Of a stretch of 64,000 nucleotides of DNA, positions 9,301 to 20,467 are shown piece after piece (the stretch's first letter is position 1; each line of letters opens with the position of its first letter). Under the pieces are notes generated by a model that was given only the letters and a program-made list of their open reading frames with translations, had not been told where the DNA came from and did no database searches. The DNA is from Cotesia glomerata. Its lineage: Eukaryota; Arthropoda; Insecta; Hymenoptera; Braconidae. The position numbers were made by a program, and so were the translations under genes. The stretch covers positions 10,643,113-10,707,112 of the forward strand of contig NC_058163.1 of NCBI RefSeq assembly GCF_020080835.1, written 5' to 3'.

Positions 9301-12016
9301 TTAAATACTGAAGAACGCGATAAAATAATCGAATTGATAAAGGAATATCCTCAACTTTTCCAGTTACCTGGCGATCCTCTTACTACTACTTCCGTTATTA
9401 CCCATTCCATTCATACCACGGATGATGTACCTGTCTCTGTGAGACAGTATCGTTATCCGCCGGTCCATAAAGAAGAAATTACTAGACAGGTAGACAAACT
9501 ACTTAAAGATGGTGTTGTAGTAGAGTCCAACTCACCTTACAGCTCACCTTTATGGATAGTTCCCAAGAAACCCAATAGTAAAGGTGAAAAGAGATGGAGA
9601 TTAGTGATTGATTTCCGAGCATTAAACGCGAAAACAATTGGCGATGCTTATCCATTACCAAACATCATAGAAATTCTCGATTGTTTGGGAGAAGCAAAAT
9701 ATTTTACTGTAATAGATTTAGCCAGCGGTTTTCATCAAATCCAACTTAGACCCTAAAGATTGTGAAAAGACAGCTTTCTCAACTCCAAACGGTCATTATC
9801 ATTTTGTAAATATGCCTTTCGGACTGAAGAATGCTCCTCCTACCTTTCAGCGAAGCATGGATAGAGTTTTAGTCGGATTAATCGGTGTATTTGCAATTGT
9901 TTATATGGACGATATTATTATTTTCTCAAAGGATCTCGAAGATCACTTCGTTCGAATAAAAAGAGTATTTGACAGACTTGTTACTGCTAATCTTAAATTG
10001 CAGCCCGATAAATGCGAATTCTTGAGTACAGAAGTCGGTTACTTGGGACATATTATTAGCGAAGAAGGAGTAAAACCTGATCCAAAGAAAACAGAAGCAG
10101 TTTTTAAATTTCCGGTCCCGAAAAATCCTACTAATATCAGACAATTTCTCGGATTGGCAGGTTACTATAGACGCTTTATTGAGAACTTTTCTGGTAGGGC
10201 TAAACCTATGTTCACCCTTCTAAAAAAGGAAGAACCATTTGTATGGACTGATGAACATCAAAAGAGTTTTGAAGACCTGAAAAAAGCTCTATGCACTTCT
10301 CCAGTACTACAATTTCCGAATTTTAACGAACCTTTTATTTTAACTACCGATGCATCTGATTACGGCCTAGGTGCAGTCCTTAGTCAAGGAAACATTGGTG
10401 AGGATAGGCCCATTGCCTATTTATCCAAACTTTTCAAAGCGGCCGAATTAAACTACACAACAACAGAAAAGGAATGTTTAGCTGTAATAAACGGTATTTT
10501 ACATTTCAGGCCATATCTCTATGGTCGTCACTTTACTCTTGTTTGTGACCATGAACCTTTAAAATGGATAGATTCTGTAAAACCTCCTGTCCAACGACTT
10601 ATAAGATGGAGAACTAGACTTAGAGAATACGAGTATTCTTTTTGTTATAAGCCAGGTAGATTAAATGTCAATGTCGACGCACTATCTAGGAATCCAGTCA
10701 TCAATGAACCTGAGTCAGGTCCTCTTTTATTACCTGTTATTCCCCAACCCGCTACGAAAGTACAGAGCCGACAAGCAGTCTCCTCTAGGGTCGACTCGGG
10801 GCTTAGAAAACGTAAACCTGTCCTTCTTCCCTCCTCTATAACCGCGACCGTTAAAGCAAGGCATGCGAATCAAAACACGAATCAAAATGCGAAACAAAAT
10901 GAAAAACAGGATACCAGCATTCCAAAACTGTTACCACCAGAACTTGGAATTCAAAATCCATTTCAAATGAAGAGCCGAGTTCAACGAACCCCCGTGAAAA
11001 AGAAAATCGATACAATTGAACCTGCAAATAAATCAATACGCCCGCTTAAATTCACGAACCCCGTGGATCCTCCAAAACCTCCTGATCCTCCCGATGATCC
11101 TTTACCAGAACCTAGAGCAAGAAATAGTGCTTTTCCTAACTTTGTGCAAAAACGTAATGAAATTATAGAAACCGATTCCGAACAGGAAAATATCCCTGCG
11201 AAAAATCGTACAAATGCATTAAGATTTGTCTTCGATGTTGAAGATGACACAGGCGATTCATCTGCTAATACCATAATAGATCCTTCAGTTCCACCACCCC
11301 CGAATAAAAAAATAGTCGAAGTTTCGGCTGATTCTTCTTCTCAAGATCCTTATTGGTGGGATCCCAATGTACAAGCAAACCAAGCTACAACGTCAAAAGG
11401 ACAAGATAACAAAAATCGGAAGTCTTCTCCGGTCACTTTTCAACATCCACTAGGAAATTCTACACCTCTTTCTCATGTTAGCGATTCAGAGACCGAAGAT
11501 GATCGTCCCCCACAACAGGCACGTGTTGGTTCATTACCCCAAATACCTGAAGAATTTTCATCAGACTCCTCACTACAACCAGAACAAGTTGAAAATTTCG
11601 AAAACCCCAATTCTCTAGCTCATAATATTACTAATGAACTCTTTTATCCAAATATACATCGAGAAAAACCTAAACTTTTAGAAATACATTCAACTAACGA
11701 AAATTTGACATATTACCGAGATAATTATTTACACTTTATTTCTGCAGATTGTGAATTTACAACTCAAATTTCTAGATTATTAATTGATACCGATTATATT
11801 AACCCTCAAGACATTAAATTAAAGAAACCTAAAGTACAGCAAATTTTAGTAACTCCTAAAGGAAAACATAAAATTCTTAGTGCAGTAATTACCGGTAAAC
11901 ACTTTGATGAAACGTCTATTCCAGAACTTAAAAATATACTACTTGTCCTTAAAGATATTATTAATCATTATGAATTAAAAACACTAAGAATATCTAAAAA
12001 TGGAGATATGTTATAG
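9301..12016 (+). CDS. Provirus reverse transcriptase and RNase H, with a long disordered insert
   Basis: RT starts with the YPQLFQLPGD region at 9343, followed by the SPYSSPLWIVPKK and VIDFRALN motifs. One frameshift near 9755 precedes MPFGLKNAP, and the catalytic YMDD is at about 9903. RNase H follows (TDASDYGLGAVLSQ at about 10350, TEKECLAV, then DALSR at about 10677). From about 10690 to 11640 there is an unusual Pro/Asn/Gln/Glu-rich, probably disordered stretch of some 310 residues. A short structured segment before integrase follows (11640-12010), of the kind seen in mdg1/412-like elements. An in-frame TAG at 12014-12016 separates it from integrase, which continues in the same frame. Confidence 0.85.
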
Positions 12017-13177
12017 AATCTCAGTCAATCTTTGTTTACTGAAATATGCGAAGAAGTACTAGATCAATGTGACTGTGCTATTACTTTTTGTAGAGGAAAT
12101 GTAGTAATACCCGTCGAAGAATCTCGAGCCGACATAATCGCTGAATACCATGAAAGCCTTACAGGTGGTCATAAAGGTATTACTAAAACTTATCGACGCA
12201 TTCGAGAACGATTTTATTGGCCTAATCTAAAAGACGACGTAACTGAATTTGTTAGAACTTGTAAAAGTTGTCAGGATCAAAAGTTAACACGTGTAAAAAC
12301 TAGAGAACCTATGATAATTACAGATACCCCTGCCGAGTCCTTCGATAAAATCTCTATAGACACGGTCGGTCCTTTACCTATAACACCAAATGGTAATCAA
12401 CACATTTTAACTATCCAAGACAACCTTACTAAATTTTGTGTTGCAGTTCCAATACCAAATTTAAAAGCTGAAACGATTGCTGATGCATTAACTCGGGAAT
12501 TTATTCTTAAATATGGTTCCCCTCGGGTAATACTTTCTGATCAAGGGTGTTCCTTTGTAGGAAATGTATTTCACCACCTTGCTAAAACATTTAAAATCAA
12601 ACATGTAACAACTTCAAGTTACCACCCTCAAGGGAATGCTTCCTTAGAACGAACCCATATTGTTTTGGCAGAGTTTATTAAACATTATGTGGATAAATAC
12701 GAAGATTGGGATAAACTTGTACCTTTTGCTATGTTTTCATATAACACTTCTGTGCATGAATCTACTAATTTTACCCCCTATGAACTGTTATATGGCAAAA
12801 AGGCCCGAGCTCCAAGTTCTTTTCCAACATCTGAAAGAAGTGAAACTTACGGTAGATATTTGCATGATTTGATAACCCGGATGAGTGATATGAAAACTTT
12901 CGCTGCTCTTTTTTTAATTAAATCAAAACACCGTGCAAAGAAATATTATGACATGCATTTTAATCCATGTCCTTTCAAAATCGGTGATAAAATTTACGCG
13001 CTTAAAGAACCCAGAAAAGGGAAATTTGACTCTCATTATCGAGGGCCTTATACAATTACAAATCTTTTCGATAAACATAACGCCATCATAGAAGATGAAA
13101 ACGGTAAACGTCTACTCAAACATGTCGACAAACTCAAACCTTGTAGATCTAGATTATCAGATACGGACTCCGATTAA
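12017..13177 (+). CDS. Provirus integrase
   Basis: Same frame as RT/RNase H but downstream of a single TAG. The zinc-binding region appears as HESLTGGHKG ... CKSCQ (His, His, Cys, Cys). The catalytic core shows the DDE triad in IDTVGPLP, LSDQGCSF and the NASLERTH segment. A GPYTI-type C-terminal domain (chromo-like/GPY) is at about 13050. Otherwise intact for about 380 residues, ending at TAA just 73 bases before the first envelope ATG. It would insert the cDNA into the host genome. Lineage: mdg1/412/gypsy-like, by the wording of the zinc domain. Confidence 0.88.
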   Translation, partial: NLSQSLFTEICEEVLDQCDCAITFCRGNVVIPVEESRADIIAEYHESLTGGHKGITKTYRRIRERFYWPNLKDDVTEFVRTCKSCQDQKLTRVKTREPMIITDTPAESFDKISIDTVGPLPITPNGNQHILTIQDNLTKFCVAVPIPNLKAETIADALTREFILKYGSPRVILSDQGCSFVGNVFHHLAKTFKIKHVTTSSYHPQGNASLERTHIVLAEFIKHYVDKYEDWDKLVPFAMFSYNTSVHESTNFTPYELLYGKKARAPSSFPTSERSETYGRYLHDLITRMSDMKTFAALFLIKSKHRAKKYYDMHFNPCPFKIGDKIYALKEPRKGKFDSHYRGPYTITNLFDKHNAIIEDENGKRLLKHVDKLKPCRSRLSDTDSD

Positions 13178-13235
13178 CGTCTTTCCTTCTCTTTTATTAT
13201 ATTGCTACTAATATTTATTAGACATTCCAGAAATA

Positions 13236-13249
13236 TTCATTCTCACAGG
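13236..13249 (+). promoter_or_regulatory. Splice acceptor for envelope gene 1
   Basis: The sequence TTCATTCTCACAG ends one base before a run of three ATG codons (13250, 13253, 13256) that open the signal peptide. Pyrimidine-rich plus CAG is the expected context for a spliced env mRNA. This argues for starting the protein at 13250 rather than at any upstream codon of the frame. Confidence 0.55.
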
Positions 13250-15128
13250 ATGATGATGGGAGCCATTCAACTAGCCATTTTGGTAGGCTCTCTCCTGCAG
13301 CCGACCTCTGGTTTTATAGCTTTCGACTGTATTACTCCCTTTTTTAATATCACTACGCTTTCCTTATTGGACGTTAAAGATTGTAATATTCCACCACCTA
13401 AACCGGTTATTACATACAGCAACGTACAACTTTTACAGACCCTTGACTTTTCGACGATTAAGATCATTCAATGTAAACTCAAGGTTCGTCGTATTATTCG
13501 TTATTGTGGAGAGTTAAGCCATCTCTTTGGTGTAATTAATGGCGATATCGAATATATACACGAATTAGGGGTAGATGAATGCAACCGAATTCATAATAGT
13601 GGAGTTTTCTATTTTCACGGTACACACTTAGACCTAAAACCTAATTCAACAACCACTCGACCAGTAACCTTCCAAGGCGCATACTCGGTAGACGGCGTCT
13701 GCCAAAGAGGTACGTATACCGATGCTTTTGGATCTTGGAACAAGGTTACGGTAACTGGCTATACTACACTCACCATTCAAGATTACTACGCGACAGTTAG
13801 TATGGATGATTATAAAATTATTTTAAATACTGGAGTAAGATGCCCATATCAAAGAGGAGAATGCATAGACTCGGACGGTAGTAATGTGTATTGGAATCTA
13901 TTATCCGAAGATGACTGCGGTCATCGTAAATTCGGTTTATTATATGAAGGTAGAGCTACAAAAATTAAGTCAAAATTAAATTCGACTGAAGAAACTCTTT
14001 ACATGGTAGAATCTGAAGGCTACGCGTTCGCTCTAACCACTAAAGGTTTTTATTCAAATTGTCAAACTTTACTAATTAAAACTATTCATCCTAAACTATT
14101 CATTTTAGATTCTGAAACTAGTGAATTTATACCTCGTAAACAGGGCGTCTCTATTAAAAACTGACTTATTCACTTACGTTAATGCAAAATTTGTTTATTT
14201 TGAACATCATCTTAAAAGAGAAATGATAATATTATACAATCAGTTATTTCAACAACAATGCGAATTAGAAAAGAAAGTCTTATTAAATGCTCTAACTACT
14301 GCTTCCATCGCTCCAGACGAATTTGCTTATCAATTTATGGCTCAACCCGGCTACATCGCTCATGTAGCTGGAGAGGTAATTCGGATTGCAAAATGTATCG
14401 CGGTAGAGGTTAGACGTAGAGATACAAACGAATGCTATCATGAATTACCTATTTCTAGAGGTAACGAATCCTATTTTATGCTACCTCGAACTCATGTTAT
14501 GACTAAAACGGGTACACAAGTAAATTGTAACCCCCTATATACACCGATGTATCGTTTTAACGACTCATGGATTCAACTAAATCCCGCTGTGTCCCCTGTA
14601 GCTGAGCCTCAAAGATTAAGTCCAACTTTAAACTACACCTGGACCTACACCTACGCTAAAGGCCTCGCCTCTGGTGGTGTTTACTCAGACAGTGATTTAA
14701 AAAACCTTAGAAATCACATGATGATCCCTATTGAACGAAGCGCTATTCTAAACACCATTGCTCGTGACGCGACAGGTCAAATGATTGCCAATCAAAATAT
14801 TAAATTCAACACCATCATTGACGAGGAAACAATTAAAAATGTCCTTAATCATGCATGGGGAAAAGTTTGGAATTTCTTTAATTCGGTTGGTACTTTTAGT
14901 GTTACTCTTTTTGGAGCTTATATCACTTTCAAGATCATAAAATTTTCTATTGATACTATAGTACATGGTTATGCCTTACATTCTGTTTATGGTTGTAGTG
15001 TATGGTTACTTGGTGCTCTATGGGATTCCTTAACGAATCTTTTAATGCATACACGTCATAATGAACGCAATGCAGACGTAGAAGCACAAGCTATACCTTT
15101 AAGGGATATTAATAATCAAAATTCATAA
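13250..15128 (+). CDS. Envelope gene 1: class-III, chuvirus/mononegavirus-like glycoprotein (frameshifted)
   Basis: Starts at Met-Met-Met-Gly with a hydrophobic signal peptide. The ectodomain opens FIAFDC, then N-glycosylation sites (NIT, NST, NST, NYT) and regularly spaced cysteines. The SLLDVKDC and QCxLxVRR segments, and the later CxLEKKVLLNAL ... GYIAHVAGEVI ... CYHELP stretch, resemble glycoproteins of chuviruses and related negative-strand RNA viruses, a type already known to be captured by insect LTR elements. Two hydrophobic segments near 14860-15045 end in a short polar tail. A one-base frameshift lies between about 14121 and 14164, so this copy cannot make the full protein. The assignment is from recalled family pattern, without a search. 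Confidence 0.68.
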
Positions 15129-15205
15129 TTAACATCATTAATCCACCCATATGCATAAACTCCTAAAACTATTACTCTTATTATTAAGCTAATAAGAACT
15201 AATAT

Positions 15206-15233
15206 TTGTTTTAATCAGGAAAGTATCCCGTCA
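15206..15233 (+). promoter_or_regulatory. Splice acceptor(s) for envelope gene 2
   Basis: TTTGTTTTAATCAG ends at 15218 and a second CCGTCAG ends at 15234-15235, 5-22 bases before the ATG at 15240. Either would give a spliced mRNA that starts translation at the F-type signal peptide. Confidence 0.5.
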
Positions 15234-15239
15234 GAAAAG

Positions 15240-17080
15240 ATGAAAGTGCTCCTAGGAATTTTACCATTCTTCGTTTTACTACCTGTGGTAGTCACCAGCG
15301 ATAATAATAAAATACAAACAACACCGTTACAATCCGGTCTTTTATTTGAAGAAGTAAACAAAATTCGATTTAATCAAGGTCATTGGAAAGTAGCTTCTTC
15401 ACTTTTTCCAATTGATCTTCTGTTTTATAGATCAAATCTTCCGCAGTTGAAAGCTTCTTTAGTCTATAATAATTGCGAAACACACTTACTACACGATATA
15501 TGCAATCAAATCATAGACCGTCATAACTTCGAATATTTAAATTCGGAAATAGACTTATATATTGCTAAAATCTTTGATGAATTAAGAGCGTTCGATATTT
15601 CAACTAAAGACTCAACACCAACATTTACAGTCTCTGATAATATGAAATTTGAATCTTATTTTAGAAAAATAGACAATTTCAACTTGCCAGAAAATTCGAG
15701 TCATCATACTCAAAACAATAAAACTTTGCTCTTAAATAAGAATACTCAATTTATAAACTCAATTCCATATGATACTTTCGAAGCTATAAGAGAGAAGACA
15801 ATCAAATTGCATAAAATTGAGTAATCTTATAATCAATCACTCAACCTCAACTTCTAATTCGAAAACTCTTTCAGTTCTTCTAGATAAAATTAAGACATGG
15901 TCTATTCATGCCCGAAAATTATTCGATAACTATCTAGACACACTAAAAGAGATAATGATGGGTATACAACTGGCCAGAGTAGGACAACTCTACACAGGTA
16001 TAATCAGCCCTAGTAAAATCATTACTATAGCTGAGGAAATGATTAAAACTAAGCAAGGGAGAATATTACCCATATTACTCGAAAAATTTACATTTTGAGG
16101 ATTTATTGAAAATATCTAAATTAGAATTTAAATATCTATGAGAATAGGATATTAATACTTATAACAATACCTATGTTAGACTCTAAACTCTATAGTTTAT
16201 ATAACCTTCACCCCTATCCTGTTTCACAAACATTCGGCAAAAACACTAAAGCCTCTGCCTACATACAACCTCGAACAGACTACCTGCTCACCTGTATGAA
16301 CAGATATTGGTACGCTCTCCTAACTAAGAATGAAATAAAACAGTGTACTCCAGTTGCTGATTTCCTTCTGTGCCCATCTATTTTTCCTTTATACGATTCA
16401 ACTATTGATCCTGCTTGTGAAATTTCATTACTGAATAATCAACCTCATTTTAACGCACTAACGTGTGACATAAAAATGAGTCAAGCACACCAGTCCTACT
16501 GGAAACAATTAATCCACCACTCTAGGTGGATATACTCATTACCTGAAACGGAATCAATAATTATAACCTCGCAACGGTAGAACTTCTTATACCACAATTT
16601 CAGGCACAGGACTACTTAAAATCAGTCCAGGATGTGTGGTTACCGCTGAAACGTGGTGCAGCTATTCACGAGGTCAAGATCAAACTGAAAACACTCTCAA
16701 TATTTTAATCCAGTTAATTTCAAATTACAAATAGCCAACGCTTGTTCCCGAATTGCACACATTTACACCATTAGCCAGGACAAGAGAATTTTCGACACGC
16801 CAAGAGTCAATAACTATGGAGTTTTGAGATACGATTTCGATTTGCATCAAGCAATATTGGGCATTTTGAAAATGCTATCGAGAAACCGGTCGAGATTTTC
16901 TCCTCATACTTATAGGTTATTTTACAGTCTTCTCCACTACGCTTTTTATCCTAAAGCGTTTCCATCGGTGTAATACTAATACTACGGAAAAGGAAGACCC
17001 AGGCAACGTGGCCAACTCTCTAAGCATGGAGGGAGATACAACTCTCCATTACCTGAACCTACCACAAATACTTCTTCACT
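15240..17080 (+). pseudogene. Envelope gene 2: gypsy/baculovirus F-type envelope (broken)
   Basis: Signal peptide at 15240-15300, then GLLFEEVNKIRFNQGHWK, the recognisable N-terminal motif of errantivirus Env/F-like proteins. It continues through frames 15240-15824, 15817-16098 and 16173-16580. These include a conserved segment near the LYSLYNLHPYPV and YIQPRTDYL words, and a cysteine-rich part with ACEISLL. A membrane-spanning segment follows at about 16905-16965 and a tail to about 17080. Several frameshifts and stops. No basic RxxR cleavage site or hydrophobic fusion-peptide stretch is visible in the region 15580-15820 where the family has one. The loss may be decay or an older change. Confidence 0.75.
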
Positions 17081-17189
17081 GAGTTTCTCGAAATCAGATG
17101 AAATAATTTACGATACTCCATCTGCCGTTAGAAAAGTCTGCAGTTTCAGGGGCCATTAGCATCTTCAGCTTCTCCAGTATTTAACTACT

Positions 17190-17426
17190 TGCTTTCCTTT
17201 CAGGAGGAGAGATTAAAAACAAAATGTGTGTGGAGGCAAGGATTGTAAAGGATGCAAAGAGTCAGTCAATAAGCGTGAATTAGGCAACTATCCAATCGAT
17301 CCATCCAAGTATCCAGAGATCTTCGAACATTTTCACAATTATACCTGTTCTAAACTTATTCCAGGATTTAATAGAATTTTTATTCGTTCTTTACCTCCCC
17401 TAATGTATCAACAATTGAGGAAATAG
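17190..17426 (+). CDS. Small cysteine-rich ORF after a splice acceptor (unknown)
   Basis: A strong acceptor (CTTGCTTTCCTTTCAG ending 17203) precedes an open frame without its own ATG. The frame encodes CGGKDCKGCK followed by a 50-residue basic/aromatic stretch and stops at 17426. A frame opened by a splice site suggests an exon of a spliced accessory transcript. I do not recognise it. It could also be chance or decayed env tail. Confidence 0.35.
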
Positions 17427-17481
17427 TATGTACGTCTTGTTACATAATGTTACCCTTTAGTTGATAGAGAAAAATTATCGA

Positions 17482-17625
17482 ATGCAGCGTTACTTCCACA
17501 AGATCAATATTGATGGACCAGAGAAATATTGCTCGATTTGCCATAAAACTATGTTAATAATTAATCCGGCAGTATCGTGCGAGAAATGCATCCTAGTTTT
17601 CTTAAACCATGAAATGGAGATATAA
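17482..17625 (+). CDS. 47-residue zinc-ribbon-like ORF (unknown)
   Basis: ATG at 17482; encodes YCSICHK followed after about 15 residues by CEKC, a CxxC...CxxC pattern that could bind one zinc. It lies 55 bases after the previous cysteine-rich ORF in another frame, so a single-base deletion could have separated them. No family recognised. An A-run of 22 follows at 17664-17685. Confidence 0.35.
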   Translation: MQRYFHKINIDGPEKYCSICHKTMLIINPAVSCEKCILVFLNHEMEI

Positions 17626-17902
17626 AAGGATCTAGGAATGCATCTCGATGCTTTCGATGATTAAAAAAAAAAAAAAAAAAAAAAACACTACTCACAATCA
17701 AAGAGTAACTTCACTCACAGAAATCAAAAACTTACTGATGGATCTGATGAACTTGTGATCCGCTGTAAACGGTTCACCTCAGGGTGAAGGGAGGGATAAC
17801 TCCAAAAATTTATTGAAAAAAAAAAACAAACTCATAAAAATTAAGTAGGTTAAAAAAAAACTTTCACTCATTACTAAACAATTTTAAGGAAAAGCTAAAA
17901 AC

Positions 17903-18322
17903 ATGTCTTACGATCTAAGGAAAGTCGTAAAAATTTTATCTCTCAAATCAGAGCCTGTTATGTGTCGGAAGGTGCACTTGAAGATGAAAAAGAAGGGTCT
18001 TGGCATCTCTTCATGTTCTGTATTTTCATTTATTTATTTTTCTTTTTTTAAGGTACATTGTAACACCATTAAATTCAGTCCTAACCGGACAACGGTCCCC
18101 GCTTCTAACCAGTTAATCCAGAGGCCAACCTGTTTCCCCGTAATAATACGCAGGGGGCTCCTCGATGCAAACACCCAGGACGGTTCCTCCAGACCATCAC
18201 CGCGACCAAACAATAAATCAATTCTCAGGCCTCTGCACAAGCTGTGCCAGCACCAGTTGCCAAAAGATAAAGTCCTTCAGTATACACTCTTTCTCAAAGA
18301 CTTTTACCTCAAACTCAACTGA
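17903..18322 (+). CDS. Unknown 139-residue ORF in the provirus 3' region
   Basis: ATG at 17903. The N-terminal third is basic and Cys-containing, the middle is a hydrophobic stretch that overlaps a polypyrimidine-AAG (possible acceptor ending about 18051), and the rest is Pro/Ser/Arg-rich. The hydrophobic middle may be an intron read through, so the product is uncertain. Base composition at 18060-18330 is clearly more GC-rich than the flanks, as in coding exons. No function can be assigned. Confidence 0.3.
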   Translation: MSYDLRKVVKILSLKSEPVMCRKVHLKMKKKGLGISSCSVFSFIYFSFFKVHCNTIKFSPNRTTVPASNQLIQRPTCFPVIIRRGLLDANTQDGSSRPSPRPNNKSILRPLHKLCQHQLPKDKVLQYTLFLKDFYLKLN

Positions 18323-18444
18323 GTAGCTGCGGGAGCCATGGACAAAAGTGGACGTGTTTCGTGTCTGGGAACTTCAGAAGGAACCACTGAAACGAAACAA
18401 AATTCTTAATAATATATATAATGGATGAAATATATGTACCATTA

Positions 18445-18682
18445 CCTGCAAAAAGGTCAGTTCTTGTCCGCAGTAAATAGGCTGCCTTTCTGGAGCTGTC
18501 CTTAGGAACCATTCGAAGTCCTCGAATTCAAACCCATCATCATAAATATAAAAGATTGGATCAGAATTACTTACCCAGCTCCATTCGTACGATGATTCAC
18601 TACCCGCACTTGAAACAGACGATCCCGAACGACACAACTTAGTGTACCTTCGGATAAAAAACTGATAGTGATACTCGAGCAT
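18445..18682 (-). CDS. Antisense ORF with splice signals (unknown)
   Basis: Minus-strand ATG at 18682 opens about 79 residues, Ser-rich then acidic/aromatic, ending at CAG|GTAATG (about 18445). A TTTCGTTTCAG acceptor lies about 60 bases further along the minus strand (near 18392), and the joined frame would stop at about 18320. This could be a two-exon antisense gene of the provirus or a chance ORF. No homology recognised. Confidence 0.3.
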
Positions 18683-18921
18683 CTTTCATTGTTTATATGA
18701 GTGAGGATGCCCATAAGGGACCACATAACTAACTTTCACTCAGAAGTGGGGATCAGGGTCCGGAAGATTTCACTTTTATCTTAACTCAATTCTAGTTTCC
18801 AAAATTTTCAATATCTATTCGTTGTTAACGCTTCCGAACAGACCATAGAATACTTATTTATAAAAAGCATATTATAAATTGTAAACCCTCTTGGAAAAGG
18901 GTAGATTCCAAGCATGGAGGT

Positions 18922-20467
18922 GTGACATACGTAAGTTCGCACCCCCAAGCTTCGAACTATTTATGGTGAAAATTTTGTCTAGAAAATTAGAGATAAGTAG
19001 TTTAATTTTTACTTACAACTTCTCGTGCCCCCCTCGGAAGTCTGTAGGCTATAGAAATCTGGCCCAGCTTTCCCAATGGGCCATTTTATGACACCCCTTC
19101 TAATCTTTCGGATTTCTAATTTTTTTTGTCAATACCTTTCAATTTTCAAATGACGTTTACCTAATTTTTGTATTAAAAAATACAGTGAAAGTATCATCTC
19201 GTTTTCTATTTCTCACATTGAAATAACTCAAGGTAAATTTCTTTGAAACTACTCATGAAAGTACCTTAATTTCTCAAGAATTAGAAAACGCGATGACGCA
19301 CGGACAATTGCCCTTCAATACCTTTCATTTTTTTGAATAATTCTGCCTATGAAGCCCATACAATCACTGATGCATGCTAATCATATAAATACGCCCTGAA
19401 AATCATTTTCCGGCAGTTCGATTTCGACTCAGGATACCACTCGGTTAGTTTCCGCGTCGGTCGGCTCCGGGCATCGGAAGCACGAAGTACTTCCGTGATA
19501 CACGAGACAGTGCTCTCAAGCTCGTGGTTAGGTTACATTTAGTAGCACTGACACGGTAAATTCATTCGATATTTGCCATACTTATATTCCGTTTCTATTC
19601 TTTTTTTACATTTTCCGCCGTTGAGCGTCGATTTTTGATTATTCCGCCGTTAGAGCGTTGATTTTCCCGCGAGTAACCTTGAAGTATGAGCGTTTCCGCT
19701 TCGTTGCTGCGTTGATTAGTGCCAAGTTTCGTGCGTTGAAAGTCGCGTGAAGGTTAATTCATTATTTGCAATTACTCAATTTCTCCGTGATACACGAGAC
19801 ATCCGGTAATTCGGTTGTAAAAAATCATCTTGAAGCGTTTATTGAAGTTTTCGTCATCCGCGTAAAATCGCGAAGATACAACTAATTGGCTATTATTAGT
19901 AAATACTTTAAATTCTCCGCACAAAGGACGAGATACGGTATTGATAGTGAAAACTACCCACAGAAGGGTGCAAAAGGCCCATTAAATTTTGAGCCTCTCT
20001 ACAGCATCTCCAGGCAAGCCCAAAAAAACGATTATCTATCTTTAAGACATTATTTCTTTTTCTAAATATTTGTGTTCTTTTATCTCTATCTTTATTAACC
20101 ATTTTGTAAACCCAAATTTTTGCAATACTTTTACTTGTTTTCCTCAATAAATCTCAAAACAAATAAACAAGTTGGATTCTCTCATTTTAATTTTAAAAAT
20201 AAAATAAGATCTCCTTTTGACAAAAATAAAAGTTACAAACTAAACAATAGAATAGGTTACTCGCACCGAAGCTCAAAGGATCCATCATCCTCACTCTCTC
20301 TAAGTTAACACTTAGAGAGATAACGTTCGAGCTTGTGTACCGCCCACACTCCAACGCAATTGATTAATTTAGCTCTTTGAACGGACAAGCGTGACATAAC
20401 GTTCCCTGATATTTGAGATTTCTGGCTTCATATTCCTTGCGCCCATCACTCACTGTCTGTTCAGACA
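18922..20467 (+). repeat. 3' LTR of the provirus (left edge uncertain)
   Basis: The part from about 19620 to 20467 is the partner of 5271-6027. It contains AATAAA (about 20141) and ends CAGACA at 20467, where similarity to the 5' LTR stops. The left boundary is not proven: TGTGACATACG at 18919-18929 follows a purine-rich AAGCATGGAGG and is my best guess for the polypurine tract/LTR start, but any point between there and the TATA box at 19384 is possible. Confidence 0.6.
19384..19416 (+). promoter_or_regulatory. LTR promoter: TATAAATA and start-site region
   Basis: TATAAATA at 19384-19391 in otherwise AT-rich U3, followed about 25 bases downstream by CGGCAGTTCGA, a plausible initiator. The GC content rises sharply after this point, as expected at the U3/R boundary. 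The corresponding part of the 5' LTR is hidden in the gap. Confidence 0.5.

Noticed and set aside
13250..17080. Polydnavirus or nudivirus-derived genes
   Set aside because: The flanking gag-pro-pol, primer site and LTRs show an LTR element; no wasp-virus circle motifs or nudivirus core genes are seen.
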